Assembly (NCBI RefSeq): GCF_020991085.1
Contig: NZ_CP087719.1
Coordinates: forward strand, 3,182,001-3,246,000
Length of the DNA stretch: 64,000 bases
Source of the DNA: Roseomonas sp. OT10
GTDB lineage: Bacteria > Pseudomonadota > Alphaproteobacteria > Acetobacterales > Acetobacteraceae
Reading direction: 5' to 3'
A program made the position numbers and the translations under genes. Positions 47,062 through 54,055 of the stretch are shown here, in pieces (within the stretch, counting starts at the first letter, position 1; every line of letters begins with the position of its first letter). Under the pieces are notes generated by a model. It had not been told where the DNA came from, ran no database searches, and saw only the letters and a list, made by a program, of their open reading frames with translations.

Positions 47062-48195
47062 ATGGCTCCCCCCCGCCGGCCCCAGGGCCCGAACCGCCCC
47101 CGCCCCTCCGCCCCAGGCGGCGCCTCCGCCGGCGGCGCAGGACGCCCGCCCGGTGGCCGTCCGCCCGGTAGCTTCCCGTCCGGTGGCTTCCCGTCCGGTG
47201 GCTTCCCGTCCGGTGGCCGCCAAACCGGTGGCCGCCCGCCGCGCGACGGCCGGGCGGCGGAACCCGCCGCCGCCGAGGCCATGCGCGGCGCAGCGCGAGA
47301 GGGCACGCGCCCCGGCCGCGGCGATGCCCCGCGCGGCAAGGGCGGTGCCGCGCCGCGGGGTGCGGCCGGCCCCGCCCCGCAACGGCGCCACGGCGCGGAG
47401 GACGCCCCCTCGCCCCGCCCCATCCCGGCGCGCGCCCAGGGCGGCCCGCCGCCGGGCCTGGCGGATCGGGCGGAGCCCGGCACCCACTGGCTCTACGGGC
47501 TGCACGCGGTCGCGGCCGCCCTGGCCAATCCGCGCCGCGGGGTGAAGCGCCTGCTGCTGACCGCCGAGGCCGAGGCCGCGCTGGTCGAGCGCCTGCCGAA
47601 GCCCTGGCGCGTCCAGGCGGAGCGCGTCGAGGACCGCACCCGCTTCCACAGCTTCCTGCCCGAGGATTCGGTGCACCAGGGCGCGGCGCTGCTGGTCCAT
47701 CCCCTGCCCAACGCCCGGCTGGAGGAGGCGCTGGCCGCCTCGCCCGGCCCGGTGCTGCTGCTCGACCAGGTGACGGACCCGCGCAACGTCGGCGCCATCC
47801 TGCGCTCGGCGGCGGCCTTCGGCGCGGCGGCGGTGGTCATGCAGGACCGCCACGCGCCGCCCGAGACGGGCGCCCTCGCCCGCGCCGCCTCCGGCGCGCT
47901 GGAGGTCGTGCCGGTGGTGCGGGAGGTGAACCTGTCGCGCGTGATCCAGCTGCTCCAGGGCAAGGGCGCCTGGGTGCTGGGGCTGGTCGGCGAGGCCACC
48001 CGCACCCTGGCCGAAGCCGCCCCGCGCGACCGCCGCGCCGTGCTGGTGCTGGGGGCGGAGGACAGCGGCCTGCGCCGGCTGCAACGCGAGACCTGCGACG
48101 AGCTGGTGCGCCTGCCCATCGCCCCGGCCATGGAGAGCCTGAACGTCGCCGCCGCCGCCGCGGTGGCGCTGTACGAATTGGCGCGCGGCGACTAG
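47062..48195 (+). CDS. rlmB: 23S rRNA (guanosine-2'-O-)-methyltransferase RlmB
   Basis: SpoU/TrmH-family enzyme that methylates G2251 of 23S rRNA. The C-terminal 240 residues hold the substrate-binding domain (HWLYGLHAVAAALANPRRGV) and the knotted SPOUT domain with its three motifs: DQVTDPRNVGAILRSAAAFG, VLVLGAEDSGLRRL and PMESLNVAAAAAVALYE. The first 135 residues are a Gly/Pro/Arg-rich, probably disordered extension, longer than in E. coli (243 residues in total) but common in alphaproteobacteria. It includes three exact 15-bp repeats encoding GGFPS units. The gene is divergent from tRNA-Tyr. Confidence 0.93.
   Translation: MAPPRRPQGPNRPRPSAPGGASAGGAGRPPGGRPPGSFPSGGFPSGGFPSGGRQTGGRPPRDGRAAEPAAAEAMRGAAREGTRPGRGDAPRGKGGAAPRGAAGPAPQRRHGAEDAPSPRPIPARAQGGPPPGLADRAEPGTHWLYGLHAVAAALANPRRGVKRLLLTAEAEAALVERLPKPWRVQAERVEDRTRFHSFLPEDSVHQGAALLVHPLPNARLEEALAASPGPVLLLDQVTDPRNVGAILRSAAAFGAAAVVMQDRHAPPETGALARAASGALEVVPVVREVNLSRVIQLLQGKGAWVLGLVGEATRTLAEAAPRDRRAVLVLGAEDSGLRRLQRETCDELVRLPIAPAMESLNVAAAAAVALYELARGD
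47173..47217 (+). repeat. Three exact 15-bp tandem repeats within rlmB
   Basis: TTCCCGTCCGGTGGC occurs three times without a break (47173-47187, 47188-47202, 47203-47217), with degenerate units on both sides. Because the unit is a multiple of three, copy-number change would keep the frame and only alter the length of the disordered N-terminus. Confidence 0.85.
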
Positions 48196-48234
48196 CGGCA
48201 CGGCCGGACGAAGAACGGAACGGGAGGGACAGGC

Positions 48235-49002
48235 ATGGCCGATCCGCTGGAATCCATCCTCGCCGCGCGGCGCGCGGTGGCGATCCTGGCCCCGGTGCCG
48301 CCGGGGGATGCCCCGGCCGACCTCGCCGCCGGCTATGCCCTGCAGCGGCGCCTGGCGGAGCGGTGGGGCGAGGTGCCGCCCGCCGGGTTCAAGATCGGCG
48401 CCACGGCGCAGCACATGCAGCGCTACCTCGGGCTGGGCGGGCCGGTCGCCGCCTTCGTCGGCCGCTCCGGGCTGCGCGAGCGCGAGGGTAGCTTCCGCTT
48501 CGCGGACCATGTCGAGCCGGGGGTGGAGTGCGAGATCGGCCTGCGCCTGGCGCGGGACATCCCCTTCGGCACGCATGCCCCGGCCTCCCTCGCCGATTCG
48601 GTGGGCGAGGTCTTCGCCGCGATCGAGGTGGTGGACCGCCGCTACAACGATCTCGGCCTGCTCGGCACGCCGATGCTCGTGGCCGACCAGGTCTTCCATG
48701 CCGGCGGTGTCACCGGCGCGCCGGCCCCCGGCTGGCGCGCCCTGGACCTGGCCGGGACGCGCGGGCACATCGAGGTCGACGGGAGCTTCGTGCATGAGGG
48801 CCTGGGCGCCGAGCTGCTCGGCCATCCGCTGAACGCCCTGGCCTGGCTCGCCGGCTCCGGCGCAGCCGAGGCCTTTGGCGGGCTGCGGGCGGGGCAGGTG
48901 GTATTCCTGGGAAGCGTCACCCCGCCGATCTGGCTGGAGGGTCGCTGCACCGTCCGGGCTGCCTTCGAGGGGCTGGGCGAGGCCGTCGCGCGCTTCGAGT
49001 GA
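48235..49002 (+). CDS. 2-keto-4-pentenoate hydratase/fumarylacetoacetase-family protein
   Basis: A 255-residue cytoplasmic protein of the hydratase (MhpD/DmpE) branch of the FAH superfamily. Visible features: AGYALQRRLAERWGEVPPAGFKIGAT, VECEIGLRLARDIPFG with metal-ligand-type acidic residues, VFAAIEVVDRRYND, and a C-terminal HPLNALAWLAGSG followed by LRAGQVVFLGSVTPPI. The family hydrates 2-hydroxy-dienoates in aromatic meta-cleavage or acts as a decarboxylase partner, but no other catabolic genes are adjacent. It starts 39 bp after rlmB. Confidence 0.83.
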   Translation: MADPLESILAARRAVAILAPVPPGDAPADLAAGYALQRRLAERWGEVPPAGFKIGATAQHMQRYLGLGGPVAAFVGRSGLREREGSFRFADHVEPGVECEIGLRLARDIPFGTHAPASLADSVGEVFAAIEVVDRRYNDLGLLGTPMLVADQVFHAGGVTGAPAPGWRALDLAGTRGHIEVDGSFVHEGLGAELLGHPLNALAWLAGSGAAEAFGGLRAGQVVFLGSVTPPIWLEGRCTVRAAFEGLGEAVARFE

Positions 49003-49113
49003 GGGAGCGGCCGTCCGCGGAAGGGGCGGTTAACCTTTCCCGGCGATGATGCCGTCGCGACCCGTTTCGGGCGAAGCATCGGCCAGGACGGCCAGCCCAG
49101 AGGGAAACAACCC

Positions 49114-49341
49114 ATGCGGCCCTTCGAGTGGCAGTCCCTGAGCGACGACCTGCAACTGACCCTGTCGCGGGAGGCACTGCGCCACGCGGCGGAAACCCTG
49201 GCTGGCCATGCCGAGATGCTGGCGGTGGAGATGGAGGCCGGCACGCTGCTGGACCGTGGCGGGCCCGACGCGCTGCGTCTCTTCGCCGCGGTGGTGCGGG
49301 CCACCAACGCCGAGGCGATGGTCCCGGCGGGCCATGCGTGA
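49114..49341 (+). CDS. Small conserved-looking hypothetical protein
   Basis: A 75-residue soluble, Ala/Glu-rich, probably helical protein (SREALRHAAETLAGHAEMLAVEMEAG). AGAGGGAAA at 49099-49107 sits at a proper distance from the ATG, and codon use fits the neighbourhood. No motif is recognised. It lies between the hydratase and tRNA-Thr. A chance frame cannot be fully excluded. Confidence 0.6.
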   Translation: MRPFEWQSLSDDLQLTLSREALRHAAETLAGHAEMLAVEMEAGTLLDRGGPDALRLFAAVVRATNAEAMVPAGHA

Positions 49342-49395
49342 CAGCCCTCCGACGCGCTTGAGAAAGGCTGCCGCCGGGTCTAGACCGCGCGCGGG

Positions 49396-49467
<72 letters not shown>

Positions 49468-49575
49468 GTTCCGGCCGAGCCCGGCGGCGGCGCAGCCCCT
49501 CGGCCGCTCGTGTTCTTGTGCGTCGCCTCGCCGGCAGCGGGCGTTAGGCTGGTGCCAGACCCGCCGGAGGAGTCG

Positions 49576-49851
49576 ATGCAGGATCAGGACCGGATTCGCG
49601 AGCGCGCTTATGCCATCTGGGAACGCGAGGGCCGCCCGCATGGCCGCGATGCCGACCATTGGGACCGTGCCCGCCAGGAAATCGAGGGCGGGGCGGAGCC
49701 CGGCCCGGCTCCGGTCGCCGCGCCGGCGGCGGAGGCGAAGCCCGCCAAGCCCCGCCGCAAGGCCGCCATCCGGGTGGAAGCGCCGGTCGCGGAATCCCTC
49801 GCGGCCGAAGCCGCCCCACGCCGTCGCGTCAGCCGCAAGAAGGAGACGTAG
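49576..49851 (+). CDS. DUF2934 domain protein
   Basis: A 91-residue protein. The N-terminal 40 residues (DRIRERAYAIWEREGRPHG, then DADHWDRARQEIE) match the DUF2934 family, a short helical domain common in alphaproteobacteria. The rest is an Ala/Pro-rich linker and a basic C-terminus (PRRRVSRKKET). GGAGGAG precedes the ATG. Function is unknown; the basic tail could bind nucleic acid. It converges with the Hint-domain gene (13-bp gap). Confidence 0.82.
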   Translation: MQDQDRIRERAYAIWEREGRPHGRDADHWDRARQEIEGGAEPGPAPVAAPAAEAKPAKPRRKAAIRVEAPVAESLAAEAAPRRRVSRKKET

Positions 49852-49864
49852 CGCCTCCCCGGCC

Positions 49865-50533
49865 TCAGCTCCGCGCGGCGCGGCGCTTCCTCGCCGCGGG
49901 GACCATCTGGCCGCCGCGCTCGGCGATGGCCATCCGCACCCGGCGCAGGGCGGGGCCGCCGTTCCGTGCCATGCGGGGGGCCAGGCGTTCCGGCGCGTGG
50001 TCGCTCATGGGTCCGAACTCGGCATGCAGCATCGTCACGCCGGCGACGTTGGAGAAGGCGCCACGATTGCCCGTGTCCAGGTAGCTCTCCGCCGGGACGC
50101 CCTCGGCCAGGATGGCGTCATGCGCCTCCAGTTCGACATGGAAGTAGGTCACGCGGGGCCAGCCGCTTTCCTGCACCACGCCCACCCCGTCGATCAGCAG
50201 CTTCACGGGGATCAGCGCGCCTTCCAGCCACAGCGCATGATCAGGGCTCAGCAGCAGGTCGCGCACCGGCTGGTTCTCGCCCAGCGCACCGGCGCGCACC
50301 CGGACGGGCTGCACCTTCTCGGGCTGCGGATGGCGCTGCAGATCCACCTGGCGCCAGCCGACCCAACGGACCCGGCCATAGCCCGCGCGCAGGCCCGAGA
50401 CGGTGGGCAGGATGTCGCCCGGCTCGATCTCCTCCACGGGGACCTCGCCGCGCCAAGTGGTCAGGCGGGTGCCCTCGACGAAGCATTCGACGCTCTCGGC
50501 CGCCCCGGGCCTTCCCGCACGCTGCTTCGACAT
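49865..50533 (-). CDS. Stand-alone Hint (hedgehog/intein) domain protein
   Basis: A 222-residue protein containing one Hint_2-type domain. The block ECFVEGTRLTTWRGEVPVEE has the conserved nucleophilic Cys17 and the G-T-R/L turn. It is followed by EIEPGDILPT, RWVGWRQVDL, LLLSPDHALWLEGALIP and YFHVELEAHDAILAEGVPAES, as in the family. The C-terminus is Arg-rich. No toxin, protease or adhesin domain is attached, whereas Hint_2 often ends larger secreted proteins. There is no signal peptide. Biological role unknown. Confidence 0.8.
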   Translation of the reverse strand: MSKQRAGRPGAAESVECFVEGTRLTTWRGEVPVEEIEPGDILPTVSGLRAGYGRVRWVGWRQVDLQRHPQPEKVQPVRVRAGALGENQPVRDLLLSPDHALWLEGALIPVKLLIDGVGVVQESGWPRVTYFHVELEAHDAILAEGVPAESYLDTGNRGAFSNVAGVTMLHAEFGPMSDHAPERLAPRMARNGGPALRRVRMAIAERGGQMVPAARKRRAARS

Positions 50534-50703
50534 GCCCGCGACCTCCGCCGATTACCGGGCCCGACGGCCTCGGCAGGGTTCTTCATTAAGGGCGAGCAAT
50601 CCGCTGAAATACACCTGTTTGGATGGACCTGCCGCAGGGCGTGCCACGCCCCGCCGGTTTCCCTGTCCCCGGTGCGGCGTGCCGGCGCGACAGGCCGCCC
50701 GGC

Positions 50704-51195
50704 TCAGCCGTCGGCGCGCGGCAGCCAGGGGATGCGCGCGATCTCGATGCCGTCGTCGCGAAGCTCCTCGGCCTCCGTGTCGCTCGCCTCGCCGTAGATG
50801 CCGCGCCGCTCGCTCTCGCCGGCATGCATGCGGCGCGCCTCCTCGGCGAAATCGCTGCCGACATAGTCGCAGTTCTTCTCGACCTCGGCCCGCATCCGCT
50901 GCAGCAACGCGATCATCTGCGCCGGCAGGGGGCCGGCCGCGGCCGCCTGGCCATGGGCCGGAACCTGGCCCGGGGCGGGGGCCGCAGCGGGGGGCGGGGC
51001 CGGCGGCACGTCGGGCACCGGATCGGCGCGGCCCTTGGCGATGGCCGGGGCCATCAGTGCGCGCTGCACCTGGGTGCCGCCGCAGACGGGACACTCCACC
51101 ATTCCCGCCCTGGCCAGCTTGTCGAAGCCCGCGCTGTCCTTGAACCAGCCGTCGAAGGCATGGCCCCCGTCACAGCGCAACTGGTAGTGGATCAT
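50704..51195 (-). CDS. DUF1178 family protein
   Basis: A 163-residue cytoplasmic protein, starting MIHYQLRCDGGHAFDGWFKD. It has a zinc-ribbon-like cysteine set (Cys8 and CPVCG at about 36-40), a Pro/Ala-rich central linker and a C-terminal helical part (EVEKNCDYVGSDFAEEARRM, then GEASDTEAEEL). This is the standard DUF1178 architecture. In alphaproteobacteria the gene commonly accompanies grxC and comF, as here. Function unknown. The 170-bp gap to the Hint gene has no recognisable feature. Confidence 0.88.
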   Translation of the reverse strand: MIHYQLRCDGGHAFDGWFKDSAGFDKLARAGMVECPVCGGTQVQRALMAPAIAKGRADPVPDVPPAPPPAAAPAPGQVPAHGQAAAAGPLPAQMIALLQRMRAEVEKNCDYVGSDFAEEARRMHAGESERRGIYGEASDTEAEELRDDGIEIARIPWLPRADG

Positions 51196-51278
51196 TCCTG
51201 TTCCGTCTCGGTCCCGGCCGTCATCGGGCCGCCAATCTGGCACTTGCCATGCCGCAGAGCCACCACGCCCCGCGGCGC

Positions 51279-51536
51279 TCAGGCAGAAAGAAGCGCATCC
51301 AGCTTGCCCGCCCGCTCCAGCGCGGCGAGGTCGTCGGACCCGCCGATCGCCTGCCCGTCGATGAAGATCTGCGGCACGGTGGTGCGCCCGCCGGAGCGCC
51401 GGATGGCGTCCTCGCGGGCCGTGGAACCGTGCGGCGCGTCGAATTCCTCGAAGCTGGCGCCCTTGCGCGACAGCAGCGCCTTGGCGCGCGCGCAATAGGG
51501 GCAGAAGGGGGTGGTGTAGATCTCGACCTTGGCCAT
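51279..51536 (-). CDS. grxC: Glutaredoxin 3
   Basis: An 85-residue dithiol glutaredoxin that reduces protein disulfides with glutathione. It starts MAKVEIYTTPFCPYCARAK, with active-site Cys12-Pro-Tyr-Cys15, the cis-Pro TVPQIFIDG and the GGSDDL glutathione-binding loop. The ATG at 51536 gives the canonical N-terminus; the frame continues upstream without similarity. It is 114 bp downstream of comF and 83 bp upstream of DUF1178, all on the minus strand. Confidence 0.95.
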   Translation of the reverse strand: MAKVEIYTTPFCPYCARAKALLSRKGASFEEFDAPHGSTAREDAIRRSGGRTTVPQIFIDGQAIGGSDDLAALERAGKLDALLSA

Positions 51537-51650
51537 GCGCTGCAAGTCGTTCCGGAACATGGCGCGGTCAAGGCGTGCCGGACGCATCGCCGGCAGGATC
51601 GCCATGCTGCCGCATCGGGCCGACCGGCCGCGGCCTTGGGCGAAGGCCCT

Positions 51651-52493
51651 TCACTCGCCCCGCCGGGGGCCACCCGAGGGCGCCGCATCGCGCGAGAGGG
51701 CGGGGTCCGGCACCCGCGCCGCCGCCAGCACGTCCACCCCGGACACCCCGGCGGCGCGCAGCGCCTCGGCACAGGCCCCCGCGGTGGCGCCGCTGGTCAG
51801 CACGTCGTCGATCAGCAGCACGCGCCGGCCCCGCACCCGCGCCGCGCCGGCGGCGGTGAGGACGAAGGCACCCCGCAGCACCGCCGCCCGCTCCTCGGCA
51901 CCGCGATCGTCGAGGGAGGGGGTGGCGCGGGCGCGGCGCAGGGCGTCCGGCAGCCAGGGCGTTCCGGAAAGCCGCGACAGCCGGGCCGCCAGCAGCGCCG
52001 CCTGGTTGTAGCGCCGCCGCAACAGCCGCCGCCAGTGCAGCGGCACGGGCAGCAGCAGCTCGGCCCTGGCCAGCAGCGGCGCCCCCGCCCGCGCCATGTG
52101 GCGGGCGATCGGCCCGGCGAGGTCGGGCCGATCGGCGTGCTTGAACGGCAGCAGCAGGCGCTTCGCCCCCTCGCCATAGGCGAAGGCCGCCCGCGCCGTG
52201 TCCCAGGGTGGCGGCCGCTCGGCGCAGCGCGGGCAGACCGGCGCGGCGCCGCCCTCCGCGCGAAGGCCCTGGCCGGCATGCAGGAAGGGCACGCCGCAGC
52301 GGGCGCAGAGCGGCTCGCCGATCAGGTGCAGGCCGCGGAAGCAGTCCGCGCAGAGCGTGCCGTGCGCCGTCACGGGCGCGTCGCAGGTGAGGCAGTGCGG
52401 CGGCAGCAGCGCGTCCAGCACGCCGATCCCTGCGCGCCCGGCCAGCCGGCGCAGCGCCGCGGGGGCCGCCTGCACGGGGGCCAGGAGTCTCAT
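51651..52493 (-). CDS. comF: ComF-family phosphoribosyltransferase-like protein
   Basis: A 280-residue protein of the ComF/GntX family. The N-terminal zinc-finger region has paired cysteines (CLTC, CADC, CARC and CPRC, about residues 33-90). The C-terminal phosphoribosyltransferase domain has PVPLHWRRLLRRRYNQAALLA and the PRPP loop VLLIDDVLTSGATA. In competent bacteria ComF helps transport single-stranded DNA; in most proteobacteria the role is unclear. The ATG at 52493 overlaps the cupin gene's stop (ATGA). Confidence 0.93.
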   Translation of the reverse strand: MRLLAPVQAAPAALRRLAGRAGIGVLDALLPPHCLTCDAPVTAHGTLCADCFRGLHLIGEPLCARCGVPFLHAGQGLRAEGGAAPVCPRCAERPPPWDTARAAFAYGEGAKRLLLPFKHADRPDLAGPIARHMARAGAPLLARAELLLPVPLHWRRLLRRRYNQAALLAARLSRLSGTPWLPDALRRARATPSLDDRGAEERAAVLRGAFVLTAAGAARVRGRRVLLIDDVLTSGATAGACAEALRAAGVSGVDVLAAARVPDPALSRDAAPSGGPRRGE

Positions 52494-53008
52494 CCGCCGC
52501 GGCGTTCCAGCGCGAGCCCGTAGAGATGCAGGTGCCGTGCGGGGGATGGGCCAGGGATGTCGATGGCATGGATCGCTCCCGCCGGCAGGGCCAGGCCCCG
52601 GCCGGGCTCCACCATCCGCTCCTCGCGCAGGACCGGGGCCTCCCCGCGCCTGGGCGGATCGAAGAGGCGGTTCCGCTCCTGCCCCTCCAGCGCCACCAGC
52701 ACGGCCCAGCCGGGGTGGTCGTGCGGGGGGGTCGAGACGCCCGGCGACAGCGCGTTGAGATGCAGCGAGAAGCGACCGTCCGGGTCCTCGCTGAGGTGGT
52801 AGCGGCGCGCGCGCGGCGGCGGGCCATGCGGGGCGGGGAAGGTCTCCACGGGGAAGAGTTCCGGCCGGGCGGCCAGGGCGAGCATCTCCTCCAGGATCGC
52901 GCCGAGCCCGTCCGGGGTCGGACCGCGCGCGGCCTCGATGGCGCGGATGCGGGCGATGGCCGCGGCGACCGCGTCCATCCGGTCCAACATGATCGCGGTG
53001 GAGAGCAT
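52490..53008 (-). CDS. Cysteine-dioxygenase-like cupin
   Basis: A 172-residue cupin similar to cysteine dioxygenase type I and related thiol dioxygenases. The iron triad is visible as His96-Asp-His98 (PPHDHPGWAVLVALEGQERN) and His147 (LPAGAIHAID), a spacing close to the His86/His88/His140 of known CDO. Substrates of this group include cysteine and 3-mercaptopropionate; the sequence does not decide which. It is translationally coupled to comF by an ATGA overlap and lies back to back with the methyltransferase gene. Confidence 0.85.
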   Translation of the reverse strand: MLSTAIMLDRMDAVAAAIARIRAIEAARGPTPDGLGAILEEMLALAARPELFPVETFPAPHGPPPRARRYHLSEDPDGRFSLHLNALSPGVSTPPHDHPGWAVLVALEGQERNRLFDPPRRGEAPVLREERMVEPGRGLALPAGAIHAIDIPGPSPARHLHLYGLALERRGG

Positions 53009-53140
53009 GGTCCGTTTCCTGCCCCGCCGCGCCGGATCGCGCCAGGGGTGCGGCGGCATCGGCGGCGCGCATTCCCGCCGCCCTCGCACCCCCGGGCCTC
53101 CCCCCTGGCGCCACGCAGCCCGCCGGTCCATCTCCGGGGC

Positions 53141-54055
53141 ATGTCCTCCCCAGCCTTGATCTTCGACCGCCGGCTGCACCGGCTCCGCCGCGACCGCGCC
53201 GCCCGCACGGTGGATCGCGTCGCCCCGGTGCTGGAGGAGGCGGCGGACCGGCTGCTCGACCGGCTGGACGACACGACGCACCGCTTCGCCCGGGCGCTCG
53301 ACATCGGCGGGCGCGGGGCGGTGGCGCCGCGACTGAAGGCGCGCGGGATCGGCACGGTGGTCTCGCTCGACCTCTCGGCCGGCATGGCGGCGCGGGCGGG
53401 CGGGCTCGCCGTCTGCGGCGACGAGGAATGGCTGCCCTTCGGCGCCGGCACCTTCGACCTGATCGTGGCCAGCCTGTCGCTGCACTGGGTGAACGACCTG
53501 CCCGGCGCGCTGATCCAGCTCCGCCGCGCCCTGGCGCCCGACGGGCTGTTCCTGGCCAGCCTGCCGGCGCTGGGGACGTTGCAGGCCCTGCGCGAGTCGC
53601 TGGCGGCGGCCGAGTCGGCGCTGCGTGACGGCGCCGCGCCGCGCGTTTCCCCATTCCCCGAGGTGGTGGACGGCGCCGCCCTGCTGCAACGCGCGGGCTT
53701 CGCCCTGCCGGTGGCGGATGCGGAGGGCATCGCGCTGGCCTATCGCGACCCGCTCGCCCTGCTGCGCGACCTCCAGGCGGCGGGCGAATCCAACGCCGTG
53801 CTGGCGCGCGACCCGCGGCCGGTGCCCCGCGCGCTGTTCCCTGCCGCGCTGTCGCGGCTGCCCGGCGCAGACGGCACCACGCCCGTCACGCTGCGGTTGC
53901 TGACGTTGACCGGCTGGGCCCCCGCTCCGGACCAGCCCAAGCCCGCCCCGCGCGGCAGTGCCAATGCCCGGCTGGCCGATGCGCTGGGCACGGTGGAGCG
54001 GGGCGCGGGCGAGACGGCCGGCCCGGGTCCCGCCGTCCCCTACTCGAAGCGGTAG
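53141..54055 (+). CDS. SAM-dependent methyltransferase (NDUFAF5/BioC-like)
   Basis: A 304-residue class I methyltransferase-fold protein. It starts ALIFDRRLHRLRRDRAAR, the typical N-terminus of the alphaproteobacterial NDUFAF5-like group. SAM-binding motif I is the modified ALDIGGRG (normally DLGxGxG), followed by VVSLDLSAGMAARAG and FDLIVASLSLHWVNDLPGAL. Mitochondrial NDUFAF5 hydroxylates an arginine in complex I, so the reaction here is uncertain. It is divergent from the cupin-comF-grxC set. Its last 16 bases overlap the end of bcsC on the opposite strand. Confidence 0.87.
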   Translation: MSSPALIFDRRLHRLRRDRAARTVDRVAPVLEEAADRLLDRLDDTTHRFARALDIGGRGAVAPRLKARGIGTVVSLDLSAGMAARAGGLAVCGDEEWLPFGAGTFDLIVASLSLHWVNDLPGALIQLRRALAPDGLFLASLPALGTLQALRESLAAAESALRDGAAPRVSPFPEVVDGAALLQRAGFALPVADAEGIALAYRDPLALLRDLQAAGESNAVLARDPRPVPRALFPAALSRLPGADGTTPVTLRLLTLTGWAPAPDQPKPAPRGSANARLADALGTVERGAGETAGPGPAVPYSKR

